DNA of 64,000 bases from Chromatiales bacterium (GTDB lineage: Bacteria; Pseudomonadota; Gammaproteobacteria; Chromatiales; Chromatiaceae). The notes below the pieces were generated by a model, which saw only the letters and a program-made list of their open reading frames with translations, had not been told where the DNA came from and ran no database searches. The stretch spans positions 1-64,000 of the forward strand of contig JAQYVO010000083.1 of NCBI GenBank assembly GCA_030145425.1, read 5' to 3'. Below, one piece after another: positions 1 to 9,227 of the stretch. Each line of letters begins with the position of its first letter. The stretch's first letter is position 1. Made by a program: the position numbers and the translations under genes.

Positions 1-122
1 TCGACAGCCGCATCCCTGCGGCTGACGGTCCCCTCAAATTCAACCCGACCCGCCTCCACCAGCATGGGCGGTACATTCAAGTAGTAATCCAATTTAGCAG
101 TGATAACCTGGGCAACCGCTTT
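1..122 (-). pseudogene. 5'-truncated fragment of an unknown, possibly sensor, protein
   Basis: On the minus strand an open frame of about 40 codons runs from a TGA at 123-125 to the left edge. It includes the stretch VITAKLDYYLNVPPML. This resembles the start of periplasmic sensing regions in bacterial sensor cyclases and GGDEF proteins, just after their first membrane helix. No start codon, membrane helix or ribosome binding site precedes it: the stop of the binding-protein gene lies only 12 bases upstream. It therefore looks like the remains of a gene whose 5' end was lost. An internal ATG at 64-66 could in principle start a short real gene. The family assignment is a weak inference, because most of the frame lies outside the window. 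Confidence 0.35.
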
Positions 123-136
123 TCAGGTTTCGAGAA

Positions 137-1204
137 TCACCTGGCCGCTTTCACACGGTCCAGAATCTTCCCCTCGATCTGCTCCAGCTTGGCCGGCACC
201 GGCGGGTACCAGTTGATGTTGTCGATATCCACGGAAGTGAAAGAGCGGTCGAAATTGTCACGAATCTGCTGATCGAGATGGGCGTCGGCGCCCTTGGAGG
301 CGGTACCGTATTTTTCCTGGTTGGTGAAGTAGGCGGCGTTTTCCGGACGCAGCATGAAATTGATCCACTTGTAGGCACCGTCCAGGTTCTTGGCCTTGGC
401 AGGTATGGCAAAGGTATCGATCCAGCCCAGGGCACCGCTCTTGGGCGCCACAAAATCGATATCGGGATTCTCTGCGTGCAGTTTCCAGCCGCCATTGTCC
501 CATCCAAGGGCCACATGGGCCTCACCGCTGCGCATCATCTCCAACAGGGTGTCTCCGTTGGGGTAGTAGTTCTTTACCAACGGCTTGGTCTCGATCATTT
601 TTTGCCCGATCTTTTCCATCAACGCCTTGTAGGCCTTGGCATCATCATACTTGGCAAAGGGATCGTCACCGGCAGAAAAGGCCAGGGCGATCAACGTGGG
701 CCGTTTGAGACGGTAGCTGATGCGGCCCTTGTGAGCCGGGTCCAGCAGCGCATCGTAATCCAGAGCCCGGGGCGCCATTTTTTTGTTTACGATAAGGCCG
801 GAGGTACCGTAGCAAAAGGGCACGGCGTAGGAATCGGAACCGACGCGGGTGTTCTTCTGAACGGCGGCGAGCATCGAGGGGAATATCTGAGCGTCATTGA
901 TCTTGTCGTAGTCGATGGGCCTGTAGATCTTGAACTTCGCCTGAACCGATGAAATGCGATCCTGGCTCGGCTGAGCCAGATCGAATCCGGCTCCCCGGGT
1001 GGCACGCAGCTTGGCGATCATCTCCTCGTTGTTCGAATAGGTGGTCTCAACCTTGATGCCCGTTTCCTGCTGGAACTTGTCCACCAGCGCCTTCGGCGCG
1101 TAGCCCTTCCAGGTCAGAAGCTTGAGGGTCTCTTGCGCCAGCGCGGTGCCGGACAACAGCAATGCCGTCAGGCCGATCGAAGCGATAGTCAGTTTCTTAT
1201 TCAT
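137..1204 (-). CDS. polyamine-type ABC transporter periplasmic binding protein (PotD/PotF-like)
   Basis: This is a periplasmic solute-binding protein of the spermidine/putrescine (PotD/PotF) family, 355 residues. It begins with a signal peptide, MNKKLTIASIGLTALLLSG, with cleavage expected after ALA at about residue 23. The mature protein starts LKLLTWKGYAP and keeps family features such as QPSQDR, PFCYGTSGLIVNK and LGWDNGGWK. The ATG at 1202-1204 was chosen because it places the signal peptide at the N terminus and has GGAG about seven bases upstream; an earlier ATG at 1258 adds 18 residues that do not fit. No permease or ATPase gene lies beside it, so it is an orphan binding protein here. 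The ligand cannot be told from sequence; polyamines or related cations are most likely. Confidence 0.85.
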   Translation of the reverse strand: MNKKLTIASIGLTALLLSGTALAQETLKLLTWKGYAPKALVDKFQQETGIKVETTYSNNEEMIAKLRATRGAGFDLAQPSQDRISSVQAKFKIYRPIDYDKINDAQIFPSMLAAVQKNTRVGSDSYAVPFCYGTSGLIVNKKMAPRALDYDALLDPAHKGRISYRLKRPTLIALAFSAGDDPFAKYDDAKAYKALMEKIGQKMIETKPLVKNYYPNGDTLLEMMRSGEAHVALGWDNGGWKLHAENPDIDFVAPKSGALGWIDTFAIPAKAKNLDGAYKWINFMLRPENAAYFTNQEKYGTASKGADAHLDQQIRDNFDRSFTSVDIDNINWYPPVPAKLEQIEGKILDRVKAAR

Positions 1205-1439
1205 CAGATTCTCCGCAGTAAAGGAAGCCCGGGTCCGGGAATTGGTGACGAGGTGCACCAGATGCCGGGCCCCCCCGGCCCGACAATCACACAGGCCACA
1301 CTATAAAACACCTGGAATCAAAAGGGTGCTACCGCTTGAGAAATCTTTCTCCCGGTTTCCGGCCTTGGTGTACTATGCCTTTAGCATCCGGCTGCTCCGC
1401 CGATCTCCTGTGAAACTCGGTTTTTCTTGAGCAACCCCA

Positions 1440-2384
1440 ATGTCACAGAACCCAAACGATACAGCCATCAAGCAACTGCTGGATCTGACGATCTCCCGGG
1501 CCGGTGAGGTGATACTGGGAAAGGAACAGGCCATCCGCCTGTCACTGGCCTGCCTGCTTGCCCGGGGTCACCTGCTGATAGAGGATCTCCCCGGGGTGGG
1601 CAAAACCACTCTGGCACACCTGCTTGCCCGGCTGCTGGGCCTGAAACACCAGCGCATCCAGTTCACCAGCGATATGCTGCCGGCGGACATCATCGGCGTC
1701 TCCATCTATGATCGTACCGAGGGGGTGTTCCACTTTCACCCCGGGCCGGTCTTCTCCCAGCTGGTGCTGGCCGACGAGATCAACCGGGCCACACCTAAGG
1801 CCCAGAGTGCACTGCTGGAGGCGATGGAGGAGCGGCAGGTAACCACAGAAGGGGAAACCCGCAGACTGCCCGAACCCTTTTTTGTCATTGCCACCCAGAA
1901 CCCGGCCCATCAGATCGGCACCTTCCCGTTGCCGGAATCCCAGCTCGATCGTTTCCTGATGCGCATCGAACTGGGCTACCCGGACCCCCACTCGGAAAGG
2001 CAGCTGTTGAAGGGGCGGGAGCGCAGGGAACTCCTGGAGGATCTGGAGCCGGCACTCAACCTGGATCAGCTGAGGAAGCTGCAGGCGAGTGTGGACCGGG
2101 TCCATGTGTCAGATGCCATTCTCGACTACTGTCAGGCCATACTGGAGTTCAGCCGCACAACCCAGCGATTCAACCATGGATTGTCCCCCAGGGCCGGACT
2201 GGGCCTGCTGAGGGGCGCCCGTGCCTGGGCGCTGATGGAGGGCCGATTCCAGGTGTTGCCCGAAGACATCCAGGCAGTGCTCCCTGCCACGGTAGGCCAC
2301 CGGCTGCATTCCACCGCCGACACCGGGGTGGACGAGGGGCAGAGCCTGGCCCGGTATCTGCTGGAATCGGTGGCCATACCCTGA
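1440..2384 (+). CDS. MoxR-family AAA+ ATPase
   Basis: A cytoplasmic MoxR-type AAA+ ATPase of 314 residues, about the usual family length. The Walker A loop is LPGVGKTT (Lys55), Walker B is LVLADEIN (Asp112-Glu113), and a sensor-like ATQNP motif follows. MoxR proteins act as chaperone-like ATPases and often work with DUF58 proteins encoded next door. The DUF58 gene starts 34 bases downstream and the transglutaminase-like membrane gene follows, giving the widespread MoxR/DUF58/TgpA arrangement. The exact client is unknown; a role in cell envelope or protease-complex maturation is an inference from this neighbourhood. Confidence 0.93.
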   Translation: MSQNPNDTAIKQLLDLTISRAGEVILGKEQAIRLSLACLLARGHLLIEDLPGVGKTTLAHLLARLLGLKHQRIQFTSDMLPADIIGVSIYDRTEGVFHFHPGPVFSQLVLADEINRATPKAQSALLEAMEERQVTTEGETRRLPEPFFVIATQNPAHQIGTFPLPESQLDRFLMRIELGYPDPHSERQLLKGRERRELLEDLEPALNLDQLRKLQASVDRVHVSDAILDYCQAILEFSRTTQRFNHGLSPRAGLGLLRGARAWALMEGRFQVLPEDIQAVLPATVGHRLHSTADTGVDEGQSLARYLLESVAIP

Positions 2385-2418
2385 AAATTCAATTGATCGA
2401 CAGGGACCCGTTCCAGAC

Positions 2419-3354
2419 ATGAAATTTCGTCCCCCTTACCGCTTCATGAGATCCGCCGTCGCCGATCGGGAGGGTAACGCCCGGATCTCCTCAAGGAAGA
2501 TCTACATACTGCCCACGGGTCACGGCCTGACCTACGGGGTGTTGTTGATTCTGCTGCTGTTGGGGGCCGTCAACTATGCGAACAACCTGGGCTTCATGCT
2601 GACTTTTCTGCTTACGGGGCTGGGGCTGGTCTGCATGGTGCATACCTGGCGCAACCTGCTGGGGCTGGAATTGACCGCCGCCGCGGTCGAACCTGTGTTC
2701 GCCGGACAGCCGGCCTGTTTCAGAATAGCCCTGCAGAACCACCGCGCGGGACCGCGACCCGGCATAAGGATCGACCTCGAAGGCAGCAGACCTGACATCA
2801 CCGACCTGGATGGGGCATCCACGGGCAGCTTGTCCGCCTGCGTGCCGACAGAGCGTCGCGGAGAATGCACGCTGCCGATAGTCAGGTTGTCCACACGATA
2901 CCCCCTTGGGCTGCTGCGCGCATGGTGCTATGTCAGGCTGGATGCCTCCTGCCTGGTCTATCCGGCGCCCGGGCCGCGCATACCTCCCTCGGATGTCCCG
3001 GACTACACCCGAAGTGCTCAAGGAGACAAGGGGGTTGGCGCAGACGACTTCGTGGGCCTGCGTCAGTACCGTGCCGGTGATTCACCCAAACATGTCAGCT
3101 GGAAGGCGCTTGCCCGGGAGCAGGATCTTCAGACCAAAATGTTCGGCGGCGACCGTTCCGAGCGCCGCTGGCTTGACCTGGAGTTGTTGTCCGGAGATCT
3201 GGAGGCCCGTCTGAGCAGGCTTTGCCGCGGCGTTCTCGATGCCTGTGAGCAGAATCTGGAGTTCGGATTGAGGCTGAAAGACCGGGTGATAGAGCCGGGC
3301 AGGGGACAGAATCAGCGTCAGCGCTGCCTGGAGGCATTGGCGAGGTTCAGGTAA
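2419..3354 (+). CDS. DUF58 membrane protein
   Basis: A 311-residue DUF58 protein. Two closely spaced hydrophobic segments (roughly residues 35-75, including YGVLLILLLLGAVNYANN) anchor it in the membrane. The conserved DUF58 block lies near residues 195-235 and contains DDFVGLRQYRAGDSPKHVSW. Such proteins carry a von Willebrand-like fold and are usually paired with a MoxR ATPase, as here. The next gene starts 8 bases after this one ends, so the three genes are likely one transcript. The biochemical role of the family is not well defined. Confidence 0.9.
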   Translation: MKFRPPYRFMRSAVADREGNARISSRKIYILPTGHGLTYGVLLILLLLGAVNYANNLGFMLTFLLTGLGLVCMVHTWRNLLGLELTAAAVEPVFAGQPACFRIALQNHRAGPRPGIRIDLEGSRPDITDLDGASTGSLSACVPTERRGECTLPIVRLSTRYPLGLLRAWCYVRLDASCLVYPAPGPRIPPSDVPDYTRSAQGDKGVGADDFVGLRQYRAGDSPKHVSWKALAREQDLQTKMFGGDRSERRWLDLELLSGDLEARLSRLCRGVLDACEQNLEFGLRLKDRVIEPGRGQNQRQRCLEALARFR

Positions 3355-3362
3355 CGAAAAAA

Positions 3363-5333
3363 GTGATACCCGATCCCAAAAGAAAGCTTTCACAGCGGGA
3401 ACTGTTGTTTCTCATAGCCCTTCTTTGTCTGTCCGTGGGCCCCCATGTCCTGCACCTGCAACCCTGGATCAGTGCTTTTTTCATCGGCATGGTGACACTG
3501 CGGCTTCTCGGTCTGTCACGCCCGGCCCTGCTACCCGGCCGATTCCTGTTGTTCCTGCTCACCATAGCGGGCCTGGCCAACGCACTTGCCCACTATCCCC
3601 TGATGTTCGGCAGGGAAGCCGGTGTGGCCCTGCTCACTTCGATGCTGGCCCTGAAACTGCTGGAGATGAAGCGGGAGAGGGATATCTATGTCGTCGTTTA
3701 CCTGAGCCTGTTCACCCTGATAACCCAGTTTCTTTACCGCCAGGAGATGCTGCTGGTGGTTTACGTGTTTCTGGTGGTTACGGGCCTCATCGCCATGCTG
3801 ATGCATACCAATATGATGAGGTCTCCTTCCAGGCCGACCGGACTGCTGGTGAGATCAGGCGGTCTGCTGCTGCAGGCCCTACCCCTGATGCTGATCATGT
3901 TTTTCCTGTTTCCCAGGTTTTCTTCCCCGCTATGGGATCTGGGCATCCGGGATAATCGCGCCGTAACCGGCATCAGCGACAACATATCCCCGGGCAGTGT
4001 GAGTCGTCTCAGCCGATCCCGGGCGGTCGCCTTCCGGGTGGATTTCGATCAGGATCGGATTCCGGAACCGGCCCGCCGCTATTGGCGGGGACCTGTGCTC
4101 TGGGACACCGACGGCAGGCAGTGGACGGCAGGCGACCAGATACCCGAAAGAGCCTCGGACTTTTTCGCCTCAGGGAAGCCTGTCGACTACAGCGTGATCC
4201 TGGAGCCCACCGGGGGGAAATGGCTGTTCGCCCTGGACCTGCCCCACCAGGTCCCAACGGAGGCCTCGCTGGAAGCGGACTTTCAGCTGATCCATCGGGG
4301 TCCGCAAAAACGCAGGTTCCAGTACCGCACCAGCTCCTATCTCAACTACAACACCGGGGCGCTGAGTGAGTTTCAGCGCTTTCGCGGGCTTCAGCTGCCT
4401 GACAACATCACCCCCCGGATGATTTCCCTGGTGGCGCAATGGCGAGGGGGCAGTGACTCGGCCCTGGTGGACCAGGCCCTGGCATATTTCAACGAACAGC
4501 CCTTCCACTACACCCTGTACCCGGCGCTCCTCGGAGACAATCCGGCCGACCAGTTCCTGTTCGACAGCCGACAGGGTTTCTGCGAACACTATGCCACCAG
4601 TTTCACGCTGCTGATGCGCATCGCCGGCATCCCGGCCCGGGTGGTGGCCGGCTACCAGGGGGGTGAGGTGAATCCCATCAGCGGACACCTGGTGGTGCGC
4701 CAGTCCGATGCCCATGCGTGGAGCGAGGTGTGGCTGCCCGATCTGGGCTGGGTACGCATCGATCCCACGGCGGCCGTGGCCCCTGAGCGTATCGAGCAGC
4801 CGCTGGATCTGGACCGCATCAGCGAGGAGATCGGGGCACCCATCGATTTCGTGCCCGTCGATATCAGTTTTGTCGGGGCATTGATGGAGCAGTTTAACTG
4901 GAGCATGGACGCCCTGGACGCCTCCTGGCACCGCTGGGTACTGGGATATTCAAAAAAGCGGCAATCGAAATTGATGGATCTGCTGGGGCTGGGTTTTCTG
5001 AAAGGGTCCCAACTGGTATACGCCATGGTCGGCATCACTGCGGTGGCCGTCACCCTTATGACCCTGGCGCTTATCTACAGGGGTCGACCGAAACCAAACC
5101 CGGTACAGGCCCAGTATCAGCGTTTCAGCAACCGGCTGAAAAAGTTAGGGCTGCAGCGAAGGTCATACGAGGGACCCAGGGATTACGGTCGAAGAATCCT
5201 GCACCGGCGGCCCGACCTGCGTGGGCAGGTGGAACCCATCCTGCGTCTGTATATCGGTATCCGATATGGACGCATGAACAACCTGGCAAATCTCCGCCGT
5301 CTAAAACAGATGGTCGGTGGTTTCAGACCCTGA
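3363..5333 (+). CDS. TgpA-family membrane transglutaminase-like protein
   Basis: A 656-residue inner-membrane protein of the TgpA type (DUF3488, transglutaminase core, DUF4129). Several hydrophobic helices fill roughly residues 12-190, followed by a periplasmic transglutaminase-like domain. The predicted catalytic triad is present: Cys407 in QGFCEHYATS, His451 in SDAHAWSEVW and Asp467 in RIDPTA. One more membrane helix (about 560-580) precedes a C-terminal DUF4129-like tail. The start is a GTG at 3363. In Pseudomonas a homologue is reported to be essential and to have transglutaminase activity. It closes the MoxR-DUF58-TgpA operon and converges with mnmE. Confidence 0.92.
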   Translation: MIPDPKRKLSQRELLFLIALLCLSVGPHVLHLQPWISAFFIGMVTLRLLGLSRPALLPGRFLLFLLTIAGLANALAHYPLMFGREAGVALLTSMLALKLLEMKRERDIYVVVYLSLFTLITQFLYRQEMLLVVYVFLVVTGLIAMLMHTNMMRSPSRPTGLLVRSGGLLLQALPLMLIMFFLFPRFSSPLWDLGIRDNRAVTGISDNISPGSVSRLSRSRAVAFRVDFDQDRIPEPARRYWRGPVLWDTDGRQWTAGDQIPERASDFFASGKPVDYSVILEPTGGKWLFALDLPHQVPTEASLEADFQLIHRGPQKRRFQYRTSSYLNYNTGALSEFQRFRGLQLPDNITPRMISLVAQWRGGSDSALVDQALAYFNEQPFHYTLYPALLGDNPADQFLFDSRQGFCEHYATSFTLLMRIAGIPARVVAGYQGGEVNPISGHLVVRQSDAHAWSEVWLPDLGWVRIDPTAAVAPERIEQPLDLDRISEEIGAPIDFVPVDISFVGALMEQFNWSMDALDASWHRWVLGYSKKRQSKLMDLLGLGFLKGSQLVYAMVGITAVAVTLMTLALIYRGRPKPNPVQAQYQRFSNRLKKLGLQRRSYEGPRDYGRRILHRRPDLRGQVEPILRLYIGIRYGRMNNLANLRRLKQMVGGFRP

Positions 5334-5351
5334 TCCCTATCAAAGTCAGAA

Positions 5352-6698
5352 TCACTTACCGATACAGAAGCTAGAAAAAATTTCTCCCAACAGATCGTCC
5401 GGCGTAAATTCACCGGTGATCTCGGAGAGGGCAAGCTGGGCAAGCCGCAGATCCTCTGCAAGCAGTTCACCGGAGCCGCTGCCCCGCAAGGCCTCCTGAC
5501 CTCTGAGCAACAATTCCGCCGCCCTGCCGAGGGCATCCAGATGCCGGCGGCGCGCGATAAAGAGCCCCTCCCCGCTGCCATGGAAACCCATACAGGATTT
5601 CAGATGCTCCCGCAGCAGATCCACTCCGTCGCCGTGAAGGGCTGAAAGAGAAACCTCCGGGACTTCCCCTCTTGGGCGCAGTCCCGTTGGCTCGCCGCAT
5701 TTGTCGATCTTGTTGCGCACCAGGGTGACCGGAATTTCAACAGGCAGGCCTGCACCATCGAGCCCCTGGTATTGGGGGTCCTCCGCCGCATCGTATATCC
5801 AGAGGATGCGGTCGGCCCTGCCGATCTCCTCCCGGGCACGGCGCACCCCCTCCTGTTCCACCAGGTCGGGGCTGTCCCGCAGGCCGGCGGTGTCAATCAG
5901 GTGCAGGGGCATTCCGTCGATCTGAATCCGCTCCCTGAGCAAATCCCTGGTAGTGCCGGGGATCTCGGTGACAATGGCGGATTGCCGCCCCGCCAGCAGA
6001 TTCAGGAGACTGGATTTGCCGGCATTGGGCAGCCCGGCGATCACCAGGTTCATGCCGTCCCGCAGCAGCCTCCCCACCTGGGCACTCTTTTCCACTTCCC
6101 TTAGTTGACCGAGGATATCATGTAAGTCAGTACTTACTTTTCCATCGGACAGAAAATCGATCTCCTCCTCCGGAAAGTCGATCGCAGCCTCCACGTAAAC
6201 GCGGAGCCCGGTAATGCCTTCAACCAGTTCATGGATACGCCTGGAGAATTCTCCGTCCAGGGAACGCACCGCAAGCCGGGCCGCGGCTACGGTTTCACTC
6301 TCTATCAGATCCGCCACCGCCTCGGCCTGGGCCAGATCCAGTTTGTCATTGAGGAAGGCCCTCTGACTGAACTCCCCGGGCCGGGCCTGGCGCACCCCAC
6401 AGGCCAGAACCCGCCGCAGCAACAGATCCATCACCACCGGCCCACCGTGACCCTGGAGCTCCAACACGTCCTCTCCGGTGAAAGAGCCAGGTGCGGGGAA
6501 GAAGAGTGCGATGCCCTCGTCCAGCAGCGCACCGTCAATATCCCTGAAACGGGAGAAACGGGCTTGCCTGGGTTCCGGAAGACAGCCCAGCACGGCCCGG
6601 GCCACCTCACTGGCAGCCGGACCTGACACCCTGATGATGCCAACCCCACCCATGCCCGGAGGTGTGGCGATTGCGGAAATGGTGTCCTGGATGTTCAC
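5352..6698 (-). CDS. mnmE: tRNA modification GTPase MnmE (TrmE)
   Basis: MnmE with MnmG installs the cmnm5/nm5 group on wobble uridine 34 of several tRNAs in the cytoplasm. At 448 residues it is close to the usual 454. An N-terminal folate-binding domain is followed by a G domain with G1 (PNAGKSS), G2 (IPGTTRD), G3 (DTAG) and G4 (NKID), and the protein ends in the diagnostic CIGK motif whose cysteine is needed for modification. It lies downstream of yidC as in many gammaproteobacteria, separated by a 274-base gap with a REP-like palindrome. The partner gene mnmG is not in the window. Confidence 0.98.
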   Translation of the reverse strand: MNIQDTISAIATPPGMGGVGIIRVSGPAASEVARAVLGCLPEPRQARFSRFRDIDGALLDEGIALFFPAPGSFTGEDVLELQGHGGPVVMDLLLRRVLACGVRQARPGEFSQRAFLNDKLDLAQAEAVADLIESETVAAARLAVRSLDGEFSRRIHELVEGITGLRVYVEAAIDFPEEEIDFLSDGKVSTDLHDILGQLREVEKSAQVGRLLRDGMNLVIAGLPNAGKSSLLNLLAGRQSAIVTEIPGTTRDLLRERIQIDGMPLHLIDTAGLRDSPDLVEQEGVRRAREEIGRADRILWIYDAAEDPQYQGLDGAGLPVEIPVTLVRNKIDKCGEPTGLRPRGEVPEVSLSALHGDGVDLLREHLKSCMGFHGSGEGLFIARRRHLDALGRAAELLLRGQEALRGSGSGELLAEDLRLAQLALSEITGEFTPDDLLGEIFSSFCIGK

Positions 6699-6728
6699 GT
6701 TGGAGAACTGTTCAGCTTGGTACAGTGT

Positions 6729-6775
6729 CTGTGGGTGGATAGGCGATTATTCCGTAGTAACCCAACCACCCACAG
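6729..6775. repeat. inverted repeat upstream of mnmE
   Basis: The arms CTGTGGGTGG (6729-6738) and CCACCCACAG (6766-6775) are perfect complements separated by 27 bases. They lie about 30 bases upstream of the mnmE start on its own strand. No run of T follows on either side, so this is not a classical intrinsic terminator; it could form an RNA hairpin in the leader of mnmE. Confidence 0.5.
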
Positions 6776-6819
6776 AGGGTAAGTAATTGGGTTATTGAAA
6801 CATCACACCTTGGTTGACA

Positions 6820-6927
6820 TGGGTTAGGCTGTCTGCCCAAGCGAGGGTGTCGGCGGCAGGGATGCCGCCGCCAAGCCTACATGGAGGTATTAACGGCGTC
6901 CCTCGCTTGGGTAGATAGCCTGGCCCA
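6820..6927. repeat. REP-like long palindromic intergenic element
   Basis: Two arms of about 28 bases face each other. Both contain CCCAAGCGAGGG or its complement, flanked by AGGCT(G/A)TCT(G/A), at 6820-6847 and 6900-6927, with four mismatches. The loop holds a second hairpin, GGCGGCA-GGGA-TGCCGCC, at about 6851-6868, followed by AAGCCTACATGG. The nested palindrome, purely intergenic position and typical sequence suggest one copy of a dispersed REP/BIME-like element between yidC and mnmE. It may also stabilise or end the yidC transcript. Confidence 0.75.
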
Positions 6928-6972
6928 CCTGCCGCCATCTCGAAGAACCCCGAATAATCTTACTCAATACAA

Positions 6973-8655
6973 TCAGGCCGCCTTCTCGATCTGGCGCGTG
7001 ATATACCATTGCTGGGCGATGGAAAGGACGTTGTTGGTCACCCAGTAGAGCACCAGCCCGGATGGGAAAAAGGCGAAAAAGATGGTGAACACGAAAGGCA
7101 GGCTCATCATGATTTTGGCCTGTACGGGATCCGGTGGTGCCGGGTTGAGCTTCTGCTGCATGAACATGGAAATGCCCATGATCAACGGCAGTACGTAGAA
7201 GGGATCCTTGATGGACAGATCCTGCAGCCAGAAGATGAAGGGGGCCTGGCGCAGTTCGACGCTTTCCAGCAGCACCCAGTAGAGCGCGATGAAGACCGGG
7301 ATCTGAACCACGATCGGAAGGCAGCCCCCCAGAGGATTGATCTTCTCCTTCTTGTACATCTCCATCATTGCCTGATTCATGCGCTGCTTGTCGTCGCCGT
7401 AGCGGTCCTTCAGCGCCTGGATGCGCGGCGTCATCTTGCGCATGTTCGCCATAGACTTATAGCTGGTCTCAGACAGCTTGAAAAAGGCCAGTTTGATCAT
7501 CACGGTAAGCAGGATGATCGACCAGCCCCAGTTGATGACAACAGACTGGATCTTTTTCAACAGCCAGAAGATGGGTTTGGCCAGAACGGTCAGCCAGCCA
7601 TAGTCCACACTCAACTCGAGACCGGGTGCGATCGCCTCCAGTTCGTCCTGCAGTTTGGGGCCGGCCACGAAACCGGTTGAAAAGACATGACTCTGCTCGT
7701 CCGACAGGGTTACGGGAGGCGTGTAGGCGCCCAGCACATAGCGCCCGCCGGGCAGAACATTGGTATAGAAGTGCTGGATCTGCTCAGGCGGGGGAACCCA
7801 CGCGCCCAGAAAATAGTGCTGCAGCATCGCAATCCAGCCGCCCTTGACGTCCTTGCTCAGGCTGGATTCCTTCATATCATCGAAGGATATCTTGTCGTAT
7901 TTCTCTTCGGGACTGTAGATCGCGCCTCCGGTATAGGTATAGAGAAACTGGGAATCCGTGCTCTGCTCCCCGGCTTCGCCGCGCATCAGCTGGCGATATT
8001 CCCGGGCTGTCCAGGGGCTGCCCGACTTGTTCTCCACCAGATGCTGAACCGTGACCAGATAACTGCCCCGGGTGAAGATATGGCGCTTGACCACCCTTAC
8101 ACCCTTTTCGTCGGTCCAGAAAAGATCGACGTTTAACGTATCTTTACCATCCTCCAGTCTGAACTCCTGCTGCGTTGTCTTAAACAGGGTTTCATGGGTC
8201 GGCGCCGTGTTGCCTTCGCCGGCGATCAAACCGGATTGGGCCATGAACAGATTGGGTTGGACATACCGCATCAACTGAAACTTGTCTTCCTGCTGTTCCA
8301 GGGACACCGGGTAATCGTTGAGGAAGAGATTCAGAATACTGCCACCCCGCGTATCCAGCTCCAGCGTCATCAGATCGGTGACGATCTTGACGGTATTGGA
8401 TTCCGGAACTGCGGCCTGGTTGCCCGGCGTCGGAACGGCCGGGGTCTGGCTGGTGGCATCGGTTCCTGGATTGATGGGAGCCGAGGGTACTTCGAAAGCC
8501 GTGCTTCCCGTCTGGCCGGCTGCAGTGGGGGCGGGTTCACTTATGGCGGTGGTTCGGGACTGAGGTTTTGGCCCGAATTCGTCGTTCCACGCCTGCCAGA
8601 TAAGCATAACGATAAACGCTAAGGAAAAGAGCAGTATGATCCGAATATTGTCCAT
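6973..8655 (-). CDS. yidC: membrane protein insertase YidC
   Basis: YidC inserts and folds inner-membrane proteins, alone or with SecYEG. The 560-residue protein has the gammaproteobacterial layout: an N-terminal helix (IILLFSLAFIVMLIWQAW), a Ser/Thr/Pro-rich linker, a large periplasmic P1 domain and the conserved C-terminal membrane core. That core includes MRKMTPRIQALKDRYGDDKQ and NPLGGCLPIVVQIPVFIALY. It lies 67 bases downstream of rnpA in the usual rpmH-rnpA-yidC-mnmE order. The small yidD gene that normally sits between rnpA and yidC is absent. Confidence 0.98.
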   Translation of the reverse strand: MDNIRIILLFSLAFIVMLIWQAWNDEFGPKPQSRTTAISEPAPTAAGQTGSTAFEVPSAPINPGTDATSQTPAVPTPGNQAAVPESNTVKIVTDLMTLELDTRGGSILNLFLNDYPVSLEQQEDKFQLMRYVQPNLFMAQSGLIAGEGNTAPTHETLFKTTQQEFRLEDGKDTLNVDLFWTDEKGVRVVKRHIFTRGSYLVTVQHLVENKSGSPWTAREYRQLMRGEAGEQSTDSQFLYTYTGGAIYSPEEKYDKISFDDMKESSLSKDVKGGWIAMLQHYFLGAWVPPPEQIQHFYTNVLPGGRYVLGAYTPPVTLSDEQSHVFSTGFVAGPKLQDELEAIAPGLELSVDYGWLTVLAKPIFWLLKKIQSVVINWGWSIILLTVMIKLAFFKLSETSYKSMANMRKMTPRIQALKDRYGDDKQRMNQAMMEMYKKEKINPLGGCLPIVVQIPVFIALYWVLLESVELRQAPFIFWLQDLSIKDPFYVLPLIMGISMFMQQKLNPAPPDPVQAKIMMSLPFVFTIFFAFFPSGLVLYWVTNNVLSIAQQWYITRQIEKAA

Positions 8656-8722
8656 GCACTTTCTCTGAGTGGAAAAACAGAATTACTATTGTCGGCGGTT
8701 TCGCAGGGACACTACCCGTTGC

Positions 8723-9082
8723 TTAACAACTGCGCTCTATCAATCGTTTCCAGTGCCCCTCCAGGGAGTCCCTGAGAAGCCTTTTCTTGTGAATCGGTAC
8801 GCCCCGACGGGTCAATACCACGACATCCATGCCGGCCATTTCATTTTTTCGCTTTCGGAAACTTTCCCTGATGATACGTTTCAACAGGTTTCGGTCCACC
8901 GCGTGCCGGACGTTCTTTTTCGAGATGGCCAACCCCAGCCTGGCCTCTGAGCTTCCATTCGGCCGCCACAATACCGTAAAGCAGCCATCGTTGGATTTTT
9001 CCGCCTTGCGGAATACCCTCGAGTAAGATTCTGACGTCAGCAGACGCGCCGACTTTGGGAAACCCTCCCTGAGTTTACACAA
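8723..9082 (-). CDS. rnpA: ribonuclease P protein component
   Basis: RnpA is the basic protein subunit of RNase P, which removes 5' leaders from precursor tRNAs. The 119-residue protein carries the signature RNLLKRIIRESFR near residues 64-76 and the conserved GLAISKKNVRHAVDRN stretch. It begins 10 bases after the end of rpmH, so the two are surely cotranscribed. The C terminus is basic, as expected for an RNA-binding subunit. Confidence 0.97.
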   Translation of the reverse strand: MCKLREGFPKSARLLTSESYSRVFRKAEKSNDGCFTVLWRPNGSSEARLGLAISKKNVRHAVDRNLLKRIIRESFRKRKNEMAGMDVVVLTRRGVPIHKKRLLRDSLEGHWKRLIERSC

Positions 9083-9092
9083 AAGGGAGTGT

Positions 9093-9227
9093 TCAGGGAG
9101 TCAGACGGGCACGACCCTTCGCACGGCGGGCGTTGATCACCTTCCGGCCATTTTTTGTAGCCATCCGTGCGCGAAAACCGTGGGTGCGGGCACGCTTTAG
9201 GTTACTGGGCTGAAAAGTTCTCTTCAT
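9093..9227 (-). CDS. rpmH: 50S ribosomal protein L34
   Basis: A 44-residue, very basic protein beginning [20 protein letters not shown] and ending [11 protein letters not shown], an unmistakable L34. Its short length is normal for the family. It opens the minus-strand operon rpmH-rnpA-yidC that points away from dnaA, the classic arrangement at gammaproteobacterial origins. The ATG at 9225-9227 lies 284 bases from the dnaA start, and promoters for both genes must lie in that gap. Confidence 0.98.
   Translation of the reverse strand: MKRTFQPSNLKRARTHGFRARMATKNGRKVINARRAKGRARLTP

Noticed and set aside
278-952. Open frame of 224 codons on the plus strand opposite the binding-protein gene
   Set aside because: It is antisense to a well-supported gene, has no recognisable domain and arises from codon bias.
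1260-1439. Possible small gene between the binding-protein and MoxR genes
   Set aside because: The only frame spans the 5' end of the binding-protein gene on the other strand and has no ribosome binding site or similarity; the gap is better read as divergent promoters.
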